From Symbiodinium natans (Eukaryota > Sar > Dinophyceae > Suessiales > Symbiodiniaceae): a stretch of 64,000 nt of DNA. Shown here piece after piece: positions 51,012-60,667 of the stretch; position 1 is the stretch's first letter; every line of letters begins with the position of its first letter. Location of the stretch: assembly GCA_905221605.1 (NCBI GenBank), contig CAJNDS010002078.1, forward strand, positions 561,001-625,000, read 5' to 3'. The position numbers were made by a program, and so were the translations under genes. The notes beneath the pieces are model-generated. The model saw only the letters and a program-made list of their open reading frames with translations, was not told the origin of the DNA and searched no databases.

Positions 51012-54000
51012 GCCGGCTTTTTTGCGGGCTTTGGGGTTTTTTGGGGTTTAGGGTTTAGGGATTGGGGTGTGTTTGCTGTGCTTCTGGTGATTCTATGTCT
51101 TTATACATATACCGAGCATGTGTATATATATATATGATGTTATTTCATTTTTCATTTATACAGATTTGCGTACTGAAAAAAAACGGGCGCTTATCGGGCT
51201 CTGTACCCTTGAGTTCAATCTGATTACTGGTGCTCTGCATGGTATTTCGACGCACTGTGGAGGTGGGGTGGTAGGGATAAAGGGGGGGCCCCTGCAGTCG
51301 AAGGCCCAGGACCCAAATTTACTTCCTGGAATTGATTGGTCAGTATAATAGGCTCTATAACCATGACGCTAGTCATACCGTGGCTCGATCAATCGCAAGT
51401 GTCTTGGCGTAACCTTGAAGATGTGCTGGTGGATGTGGATCATGTCGTGGGTGACCCTGCTCTCTCTTTTTTTGAAGTCAGACATCTAAGGCCACCTGCT
51501 TAGACCAATGCCTCTTCGAGCCCAACCTTGGTTGTTGTTCGATTCTTGCATGCAATCTGCGCAGGCCACCCCCAGCAAACCGCTTGGCTCACGCTGCTTT
51601 GCTGCCTATGCAGGGGTTGCGGTTGAAGTTGAGTTGGTTGCGTACGCCTTCCGATTGATCGAAATGTTTATTGAAGTATTGATTGTCAATGCAGAGTGCA
51701 GAGAAGCCCATGTCGATAGCGCACATCTCGAGGATGGAATCGAAATCTAGCAGCTTCACTGTGAAAAAAGGAAATAGGCAAATTCCCAAACTTTAAGCTT
51801 GGCCCTTCGTGCTTTTCTTTGCAGTTCCGCCCTTGGAGGCCTTTGCGATGGCCCGGCGTGGCTCGGACTGGACTGTGGCAATTTAAGGGGCGACGCGCTA
51901 AGTTGAGGGCCCCAGTCCCTGCACCAAAGTAGGGGGTTGCGTGGGTTTGCATGGGCTTGTAGGCTGTGGTGTTAGGATTCAGATGTTCAACCTTTGTGGG
52001 CCTATCCGACATGGCTCAGGCTGCCAAGGAGTTACAATGGGTCTACCAGCGAACGCCACGCACCGCGCGGCAGCTAGACCCCATGCAAAGGGCCTCGGAT
52101 GACCCAGCTTGGCCTGGACTTGCAGCAGCAACAGCCAAACTTGAGATGGCCGATACGGCACACCAGGCGCCTCGCAAGCCCACACCCTCAACACTCCACA
52201 CTCGCAACCTCCTCACCCCCCCCCCCCCCCAAGAGCCAGATCAAAAGCCCTCAATCTGGGCCTGCGCCTGCACGAAGTAGCTCAACACCCTGGACCCGAC
52301 ATGCATCACTATAAGGGTCCCCGTACCATCTCATTATATACTTGGGCCCAAAAGTCCCTAAATAGGAGGTACTTTAAGGCCCAAGTATTCCATATTTAGG
52401 TACATGGACCCGAAATGCAATATAAAGCTTAGGAGATGGCTCCCTCGTGGTTTGGGGCGACCCGAAACTGGGAGGGGACAGCAGCGCTGTGCAGGAGCTG
52501 CGAAGTTTGCTTTGAGGTCTTTAGCCCATGAGCTTTTGGGGAGGGCTTTGGGCCGGTTTGGAATTCTAATGGGGTGTGTTGGGTTGAGGGTTGTTTGGGG
52601 CCAGTTTCTGGGATTCAGGGTTTTGAGAGATCCTGAGAGGAGCAGCTCCGGAACGTCGAGGAGGTAGTCTTCTCTCATGGAGCAGCCCGTCCGAAAGAAA
52701 TGAGGTTGGGGTTATTTTCCGTGGTACTCTTTAAACGGTTTTTGTTGGTGTGGAGAGTTCAGGCCACTTGTGGTTGAAAGCTGAAGGGTGCCCCCGTTAG
52801 TTTGTGTTCGACAAGACTGAATCAGGGGTTTCCAGTCTTTGACTTGGAGACGCCTTGGGTTAGTATTATCTGCGTCATCGCGCAGCGGAACGGATTGAAA
52901 GGTTTGGTAGGCCAAGTGCTGGTCATTCAAACCCTTCCCTTCCCCCCGCCCCCCTCCCAAGAAGCCTTAAGCCGTCGTCAAGTCAGCAGCTAGCAGAACC
53001 TGACAAGTGTAAACGCTGTACAGGCAACCCCATCGCAACACCTGGAATCTCCCAAGCCTCTCATCAGGATACAGTACAAGCCTTAAATCAGTTCCAGACG
53101 GGATTTGGGTTTAGAGATTATGGAGACCTAAACCCCAGACCCTAAACCTTAGACAACTTCGCACCAGACTTAAGAGACTGGGAGGCGGCTGCCGCACGTT
53201 TGGCGGATGGCCGCGTGGTCACTTGGGGAGCGCAGAGACGCTCGCCCGCCGCCGCGGTGGTTAGGGTTCGGGGAGTTTTTTCACTTAGTTTAGTCTTTTG
53301 TTTTTGAAGTAAATTTAAGGGTGTTAGGCGGGTTCTTAGGCTCTAGGGCTTTCGTTAGGCCGTTTATGAGGACTGCTCCAGATCACTCGTGAGACCGCCT
53401 CACCTCTTTGGGTGTTAGTTAGGGTTTCAGTGTCAGGATGTTTGCACGGGTGGGGCAAAGGGACTGCCCTGAAAGCCTGCAAAACGCTTGAATCGTCATG
53501 AAGCTGTACGATGAAGTACGATGAAGATGGCTGTTTTGCCTTCTCCATGAGCGATTGAGCTATGTGAGTTGTATACCTTCGATCAGCAGCCGTGCTGTTT
53601 ATTCATGCTGGTCCAATCCTCCCACGAGGTTCAATAATCCTCAGGGCTTCAGTTCAGAAATACCCCTTAACCCTAAGCTGGCTCATGACTTCGACGATTC
53701 AGAGGGTGCCGGTACGCTGCTTCCACACGGAGCCCAGGATATGGTGCTGACAGCAGCGCAGTGCAACTTGGATTGGCGCAGTGCTGTTGTGCTGGGCAGG
53801 TTTCAGGTTCATGAATCCATGAACCCTACACACTATATAAGCCTGGCACCCCAAGGCAAGCAGAGCTCACGGATGTGCGTGAGGTCCGGGCGTCGCGCCT
53901 CGGCTGGTGATTCCGCATCTGCAAGGGTAGATGCTTGTAACAGGAGGCATTCAGGGAGCGTTTGGTGGTTCGGTGTCTCTGCAGTCCTGGGAGCTTGTGG

Positions 54001-57000
54001 CTGGGAGGCTTTTTGCCTGTGCTCTGAGACCTATACAGGCCAAAGACCCGGGTACAGCCGATTCGAAGGTACGAGGCCTTCGCTGCGCTCCGTGGTGACG
54101 GTCGAGCCGCTGGGGCAGCATGGGGGCTTCAGCTTGCCATGCCGTGTAACCACTGCAACCGAAACCCGGAAAAGTGTGCAGGCCAGACGCACATGTGCTA
54201 CACGGATGATGTGTGACCTTTACGCTTCACTGTTTAACTGTTGTCGGGGTTGATTCTCGGAGTTCTGTGATGTTGTGGGAAATCGTAGGCTTCTGCACGC
54301 ATCAGGGTTTCCATCAGTTTGCCTCGTGAACCTGAAGCTTCATTCTCAAGGTGTAGCCTATCAAAAACCTCATTGGGCCGATGAGAAATCCTCAAGGCCC
54401 ATAATTAGTTCTGACTCCGGGTACAATATGGTTTGCGGTTTACAGGGCTGAAGGGTAGTGTCTGGTTGCTGGGCTACTTGCCCTAGAGAGACTCAGGTGG
54501 TGACCTGGTCCAGTGAAGACAGTGTCTGCGGCGATTGCCCAACAGGCCAGTGAGCTGCTTCTATGGATTTTGAGGGTTTTGGGTTGTTTCTTTGGGGATG
54601 TAGGGTTGAGGGCTGGCTCACATTTTCTCCAGCACGCACCCATTTTTATTTCTAGATTGATACATGGAACAACCTGACAGAACCGGGTAGGCCTTTGGAA
54701 TCTTCCTCAAGAAAATAGAGCAAGGTCTCACAGACGTGCGGCTGCTGGCTGCTGCCAGGCGTGCCCAGCGAGGGAGGAGAGCGGAGGGAGGGCTCGATGA
54801 GGCAGGTTCTTTGAAGCAACGAGTAAACATACTTTTGAATTGCTCCGAAGCAGATTCCGCTGGAGATGTGGGGCCATCGCAGCAGCTTCCTTCAACAGCT
54901 GGAAGGTATGCCTTTGCCGCCGTCCTCGAAGATGGAGGGAAAGTTGTCGCATGGGGCGACCCGAAGCAAGGCGGCGAAATTGGTGCCTTGGCCACTGTCG
55001 GAGTGAACGGCCTGCACATGTCTGTAAGGTCCAGACTTTGAAGACGTTTATTGGGTCGGCTTGCTTTTGCTAGGGCGCCACCGCTGCTTCAAGCATCTGA
55101 AAGCAGCATTGCTAGTCATTGCGTCGCACATCCCATGGCTGCCATCCCTAGTGCTCACCAGTATACTACATGCACCGCTTGAGCCAGGTTCGCCACACCA
55201 CCCAAAGCCGAAGATGTTTAAGTTTGCTTCACCTTGGCTGGCATGAATTGAAGCCTGCACTGCACACCATCTCAACGACTGTGATGAACCTGAGAAGTGG
55301 AAAGGCCCCGCCGCTGCCGAACTCTTCGATATCTGCCAGATCGAGGTCACGACTCTCAACATGACTTGTCAGCACAGCTCACGCGCACTGACATGTCATG
55401 TGATGCTGTTTTGCCATTTCGCAAAGCATCTGTGCGTTTGAGACTGTTTGGAGGAATCCATCAAGAGCCCTGCACCCTCAACTCTGAGTTCCCAGCCCTG
55501 CACCCTCACAACCACCAAACTCAGCATTTAGCTTTCAATGCCCCGCACCCAAAATGCAACACAGAAAGACATCGAAGTTTGCTCTCCCGGGTCAGCTTTG
55601 GCGAAGGCCACCAGCTCCGCCTTCGCAGCGCGCCGAGCAGACGGAGTCATACTGGCTTGGGGTGACCCTGCAGGAGGCAAGAGACGGCTTTTCCAAGCAT
55701 ATTCTGCTGTGGAGGCCACCGAAACAGGGCCCCGCAACAGGGCCGTCGTCCGACTGAAAGGGATGATGACTCTAGTCATCAGTAGCATTGACGCTCTTGG
55801 ACACCAGTGGGAGGACGAAGTCAGGGCTGACATGGGCAGCTGCTAAAAGTTCCCAATGCTCAAGGAGCCCTTCGAAGCTACCCCCGACAGCATGAAATCC
55901 CAGCCTGGAAGTCCGAACTTGCCCCTAAACCCTATAAACCCTACAAACCCTATAAACCCTATAAACCCTATAAACCCTATAAACCCTATAAACCCTATAA
56001 ACCCTATAAACCCTATAAACCCTATAAACCCTATAAACCCTAAACCCCTCCAGGCGGCGATCCTGGCCCCGAACAAGAAGTGCTGCGAAGCGGTGGGTTT
56101 TGCGATATCCAGGTGGCCAAATTCGATTTCTGGCTGGCTCTTACTTGGGAGTGAGGGAATGAGGTACCCTATATAATCCCTTAAAGGGTTGAACAAAAGT
56201 ATATACACATATATGGTCCGGCGTCTGGCGTGTCCCCCCCCCCTCCCTGGTATGGTCAGGTAGGGGAGGGTGGCCGACTGTGAGCACACCCACCCTAAAC
56301 CCGAAACCCTAAACCCTAAACCCTGGCCACCACAACCACCACCCCACAGGGCCACAGGGGGGGGGGGGAGCCACAGTTCCAGACACACCCTCAACCCTAA
56401 ACCCAAAACCCTGAACCACCACAACCACCACCCCACAGGGCCACAGAGGGGTGGGGGGGGAGCCACAGGGGGTGGGGGGGAGTTCCAGACCATGCGGGGG
56501 GAGGGGGGAGGGGGGGGGCCGCGGAGCACTGGACCATATGTAGTGTCCTAATTCCAGGCGGTTAGATTCATTGGATAGGGGGCCAGAGTGAATCACTCGG
56601 GAGATGGTTTCATGTCAATGCATGGCTTGGCATACTGCAGGATCTGATTTTAGAATTTGAATTGAGCAGCTCCCCCAGGCGTTTACATAAGCTGACCTGA
56701 CCCAAATGCCCTAAACCCGACAAGCCGGTACGCCCTGCATGACGTTTAGAATGTCAGTGACTGTGTGCCAGGGCAGCGGAACTGCCTTTGCAGCTCTGCG
56801 AGACGAGGTGTGCGCCGTGGGCTTTGGGGCCGCGTGTGTGTTTCTATGTGATGGCTGACACAGCTTCTCGATGGTATGGAGGTTGCGCTGCAGATACATA
56901 TACATACATTCATACATCCATACATGCATACATGCATGCATACATGCATGCATGCATACATGTAGAAAATGCAGCGTCAACAACACGGGCTTCGTTTATA

Positions 57001-60000
57001 TTTGAGTAGGGACACTATCTTTGCACAGCTCGATGAGGGCTCGCAGATGGAAGAGGGTGTCTGTGTGTGTGTGCGCGCATGCACTCATGCAGCATGCATG
57101 AACTCAATGGTCGATCGTTCAGCAGTGGATTCTGTAGGCGCACTCACCCCACCCCGCCCCCGCCAGTTTTTTTTGAGGATGGCAGCGTTGTGACCTGGGG
57201 AAGATGCGACTCGAAGCCAGGCTTGTATGTCAGATATTGTTGTTCGCACGCGCAGTCAGCATGTTTTCACAGATTGTGCAAAGAAAGTCTGGAACAAAGC
57301 AGTGCAATCAACATGTATATCCTGCTGGCTGAGGGCACCGAAGACATTTCTCGACCACGCAGGGTTGGGGCTTCAAGGGTTTCTGGTCAATTCTTTGTAG
57401 TAGTGCGGAAACCATCAAGTCTTAATGATTTCTTGCTCCTGGCGTAAACTTATAAAACGGAACAGAAGCCATCATATTCCCTAGAAAACTTCGGTCACTC
57501 AATCCAACGGAATACGTGCAATCAGCGAAACTAACATTCCTCGCCATGTCCCTTTCCAGCTCTCCTTTAGTGTATAGAAAATGTGCAAGACGTGACAACC
57601 CTACACTGACCCAAAACCTTATAGCTAGCCTCTTTTCAAAGCTATACATGCCCACGCAAAAAAACGCTAAGTCCTTAATTGGTTCTAGGGCAAGCTTCGG
57701 GGGTTACAGAGTTTAGGTATTAACTATAAATTATAGCTACCGCGGTTTCTGGCTTTATCATCGAGTTTAGAGACTCATTGAACCCTTCAAGGCCTAGAAT
57801 CTCAGCACCCCATACCTCGAGCACCTGCACACAGGGAAAGATCTCCTTCGCGTGCAGTGCCCTGCCAGCGAGACTCTTGTGGACGAAGCAAGTTCAAGCC
57901 TAACCTTAACCTATCTAAGCCTTCACCCTAACCCCAAAGACGATTTTTCACTTACCTGTATTAGTCCATATGAAGCATGAGACTTCAGGGGAAGGAGTTG
58001 CTGTCCCAGTACTAGGGAGTCACTGTGCTACGGCTCTGAGAAATGCAGAGAAATTGAATCCAGGCTGAATGCAGGGAGTCAGGAGCCAGAATCTGGTTAA
58101 ACAAGCCTTGACTAAAGCCTAGAGCCCCGAACCCTGAACAGTTGCAGCCCCATCAAACCCTAGGTGTCTCAGTCTGAGGTCCATCGCAGCCAGCTCTTTT
58201 GCTTTTGCAGCTTTGCGTGTGGACGGCTCTGTGGTGACATGGGGCAACTTGCGAGGCTCGGTTGCAGGGGCTTCGTGTTTCGGGCGATGGTCTTCAGCTT
58301 CAGGGCTTCAAGTTGGCCTTCAAGCTTGGAATAATGTTGAATATACCACATTTTTTTGCTCTGAGACTCCCTGGATGCACCAGTTCCTCACTTGCCGGGT
58401 GGCTGCGTGAGCCTAGGCTTTGGTGCTGCCGAGCCCACTTTTGAGGAGAGCCTTGGGTCTACGACACCAATGTGGAAGCAAGCCCATACCTGCAGCCCAA
58501 TGACCCACCCGCTGTGTAGCTTGATCCCTAGATTGACTACCTATCTTTAAAATGCTCCTTCACCTCCACATTAAAATTCGATGCATCAAAAAGCATCAAG
58601 TCTGCGCCGTCTCTGCATTCCGAAGCCCGACTCGAGAAGGAGGAGCTCCAGGAAATTGCCGAGCTGGCCGCCAGCGGCGGCGCCTTTGCCGCTCGCCGCG
58701 GCGACGGCCGCGTGGTGCCTTGGGCACCTTCTGGGGTCGAGGTAGGTTTACTTTAGGAGTTCTGAGAGGGTCTACGGCTCTATGAGGCTCTATGGTATAT
58801 AGGTGGGACCTCACCTGGCCGGAGGTCGTGAACTCTAGTAACGACGCGGATCCAGAATCGACAATAGCTTCGAACAATCGTTGCATGACAGCCCCGCACA
58901 GATGGCCCAGGTTGTTTGGGGCCACGTAGCCTACGGAGGTCAGCAAGCCGCCGGGCTGAGCTGCAGAAGTTTCGGGTTTTCCAGGCTTGTTCCCCCCGTC
59001 CCCCCAAAGAAGATCTGAAGTTGCCGCACGTTTGCGGAACTCACAAAACGTACACTTGACGCCTCGTGCCGGGAAACCGCAAGCAGCAGTGCCAGAACAC
59101 ATCAGGCTTCTTACAGTGCTTGTCATGCGTTGAGACGACGTCTGTTCACCGAATCCTGTTCGCTCTTGAGGACTGCTCCAACCTCACGGACGTTCGGGAG
59201 CTCCGTGTGGCTTCGGCATCACTCTCGTGTCATGATGGTTATAGGCATTGAGTTTGAGGCTTATATAGGAGGGCTCCATCTCCTTTTAGTCATGCCTCTG
59301 TAGCCCTAGAAACATACCGATAAGCTCTAAGCCTTCACCTTAAAACCTCGTAAGCCCAAGTCCACACACTGGCCTCGCAAGCTCCGTGAGGCGACCTACG
59401 GTGCTTTCGCCGCCATCCAGGGCGACGGATCGGTGGAGCCAGGGTTCACGTTTGTGTCGAGGTTCAGGGTGTGTGCGGACCTACAGTTCAGACATGTTCA
59501 GACCGTTCACATCAAACAGGCAAAAGAGTGCTGCGGTCTGGCTCCAGGATCTCGAATTAATCATGTGTATGCTGTTTAGGTACAGCTTCTATAGTTTCCA
59601 GTAGAGCTGGACTTGGGAGGACGTGTTCACGGGAAGTGGTCGATGTTGGCACCATGACATGCTTGGCTTGATGCTGTGGATAGCCATGGATTGAAGGTTA
59701 GGTCCAGCTTCGTGCTGGCAGTGGTGGAAGATTGAGATTGAAGATGAGTTTCTGAAGCAGTCTCCTTGATGTGGCGGGGTGGGGTTGGGGGGAGGGCAGT
59801 CCTCTAAGCAGGCGTTGGTTTGAGCACAAAGGGCCACAGCTTGGCAGGTGGTGACCTGGGGAGATTCGGCCGATGGTGGCGACTCGAGTGTCTTGATTTA
59901 AGGTGCTCAAGGCTATATCTATCTGATCTTAGATGTAAAGAGTGAAGTTACTTCAAGAAATATTGGATCATTAGGGAGCCCACATACCGTAGCAATCGCA

Positions 60001-60134
60001 AGGATAACTTCTCGTTTCTACGTGAGCCCGCATGAGCATGCTTCAGCCTGTTTGGGCCCGGTTCCGTCCTTTTCTCTCCCAGCCCACAGCTTGGTCGCTA
60101 AGGCGCTGTGCAGGAGCAGCTGCGAGACATACTT
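50941..60134 (+). CDS. WG-repeat protein gene, about one repeat per exon
   Basis: At least twelve exons carry pieces of the repeat AFAAxxxDGSVVTWGDPxxGGDSSAVQ: 50941-51011, 52433-52504, 53175-53256, 54899-55023, 55607-55777, 56750-56835, 57167-57228, 58190-58260, 58626-58741, 59361-59432, 59848-59887 and 60103-60134. The last three join in perfect phase as GDGS|VVTWGDSADGGDS|S|AVQEQLRD. The first exon (SDPAREELGLEDGETLSAT) has the style of the end of a ubiquitin-like domain seen at the start of such proteins. WG repeats form beta-propeller-like folds. Dinoflagellate genomes contain many such genes, often auto-annotated as RCC1/HERC-like; the role is unknown. Introns carry TTTAGGG words after donors and CCCTAAA words before acceptors. 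Other exon-like pieces inside the span may belong to it. Confidence 0.7.
52021..52210 (+). CDS. Exon-like segment inside the WG-gene span
   Basis: After GGCTCAG one frame reads AAKELQWVYQRTPRTARQLD, PMQRASDDPAWPGLAAATAK, LEMADTAHQAPRKP, ending at a C run at about 52217. Strong helical texture but no WG motif, so it may be a linker exon or belong to another transcript. Confidence 0.4.
52433..52504 (+). CDS. WG-repeat exon
   Basis: Reads DGSLVVWGDPKLGGDSSAVQ ELR, the most canonical repeat in the gene; acceptor AGCTTAG, donor A|GTTTGC. Confidence 0.75.
53175..53256 (+). CDS. WG-repeat exon
   Basis: Reads DWEAAAARLADGRVVTWGAQ RRSPAAA. Acceptor ACTTAAG after CCCTAAACC words, donor GCG|GTGGTT followed by AGGGTTCGGGG. 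Confidence 0.7.
53696..53800 (+). CDS. Exon-like segment inside the WG-gene span
   Basis: Part of a 232-codon open frame (53555-54253). Between GACGATTCAG and AG|GTTTCA it reads GAGTLLPHGAQDMVLTAAQC NLDWRSAVVLGR. The rest of the long frame looks like chance-open DNA. Confidence 0.35.
54899..55023 (+). CDS. WG-repeat exon
   Basis: Reads GRYAFAAVLEDGGKVVAWGD PKQGGEIGALATVGVNGLHM S, donor TCT|GTAAGG. The frame is open upstream to 54736, so the acceptor at 54898 is a choice. Confidence 0.75.
55607..55777 (+). CDS. WG-repeat exon
   Basis: Reads ATSSAFAARRADGVILAWGD PAGGKRRLFQAYSAVEATET and on. Acceptor GGCGAAG; the donor is uncertain (GTCATC at 55778 used here), and the frame is open to TAA at 55846. 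Confidence 0.65.
55925..56047 (+). repeat. CCCTATAAA tandem array
   Basis: Thirteen copies of the 9-nt unit AACCCTATA, one diverged, ending in CCCTAAACCCC. Same unit as 33135-33245 on the opposite strand. The Asn-Pro-Ile repeat ORF is an artefact. Confidence 0.95.
56750..56835 (+). CDS. Diverged WG-repeat exon
   Basis: Acceptor ACGTTTAG. Reads MSVTVCQGSGTAFAALRDEV CAVGFGAACV; the Trp of WG is replaced by Phe. Donor T|GTGTGT. Confidence 0.6.
56898..56965 (+). repeat. ATACATGC microsatellite
   Basis: Tetra- and octamer repeats ATACATAC / ATGCATAC just after the exon at 56750-56835. Confidence 0.9.
57167..57228 (+). CDS. WG-repeat exon
   Basis: Reads FFEDGSVVTWGRCDSKPGLY, acceptor CCCGCCAG, donor TAT|GTCAGA. 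Confidence 0.7.
58190..58260 (+). CDS. WG-repeat exon
   Basis: Reads SSFAFAALRVDGSVVTWGNL RGS, acceptor CATCGCAG, donor TCG|GTTGCA. Confidence 0.75.
58626..58741 (+). CDS. WG-like repeat exon with helical lead
   Basis: Reads RLEKEELQEIAELAASGGAF AARRGDGRVVPWAPSGVE; PWA in place of TWG. Very GC-rich. Donor GAG|GTAGGT. Confidence 0.7.
59361..59432 (+). CDS. WG-repeat exon, first half
   Basis: Reads STHWPRKLREATYGAFAAIQ GDGS and stops exactly before VVTWG; donor TCG|GTGGAG, phase 0. Confidence 0.7.
59848..59887 (+). CDS. WG-repeat exon, second half
   Basis: Acceptor CTTGGCAG, reads VVTWGDSADGGDS plus one base before GTGTCT. Completes the repeat begun in the exon ending at 59432, in phase. Confidence 0.7.
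60103..60134 (+). CDS. WG-repeat exon, third part
   Basis: Acceptor TCGCTAAG with two bases that complete Ser, then AVQEQLRDIL. The 3' border is unclear; a GA-type donor or an end at TGA 60135-60137 is possible. Confidence 0.6.
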
Positions 60135-60296
60135 TGAGCCCGCCAAAAACACAGGCTGAGCGTGTGTTCGATACGTGTCTCAGCCAGTGGCGGCTTGTTT
60201 TTTTGTTGCCTTCTCCACCCCTGAACTTGTCAACCTTCAGCTTCCAAAGTGCTTTTTCGATGGCCCATCATGGCCTATCCTGCAGCCAGTTTGAAG

Positions 60297-60466
60297 TGGA
60301 GCTGAGGGAACCATCGACTGGCTGCTGCAGCGAGTCGAAAAGCGGTGGGTCCCGTAGGTCAGTCTCGCTCAGAGCGAAGAGCCTGAGCTGCTTGTTTTGT
60401 TTGGCAGGTGTTGGAAGGGCTCATTCGCTCACTCTTGGATCTCGTTATCTTGCCGCTTCTGCGAAT
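60297..60466 (+). CDS. Two phase-matched exons, leucine-rich
   Basis: Exon 60297-60348 (GAEGTIDWLLQRVEKRW, donor TGG|GTCCCG) and exon 60408-60466 (VLEGLIRSLLDLVILPLLR, donor AT|GTGAGG) join in phase 0. They could be the C-terminal part of the WG-repeat gene or a small separate gene. Hydrophobic helix at the end. Confidence 0.5.
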
Positions 60467-60667
60467 GTGAGGTTCGATCCGGCAAAATCGTGTAAGAGCG
60501 CGGCTTTCAGTGTGTTTCCGCTTGGCACTCAGCTCCCAGAGCACAATGAGTACACTGTAGGGTTCACTTGCGGAAATTGGGAGTTGGAGCTTTCGATTGA
60601 GAATGTGTTGTGATTTCAGCAGACTTAATATAATTACTTGCCTGTTCATGTGCACACCCTTCTGCAG

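Noticed and set aside
55856-56529. Asn-Pro-Ile and Gly-Phe-Ile repeat ORFs
   Set aside because: Translations of the CCCTATAAA array and of G-rich tracts.
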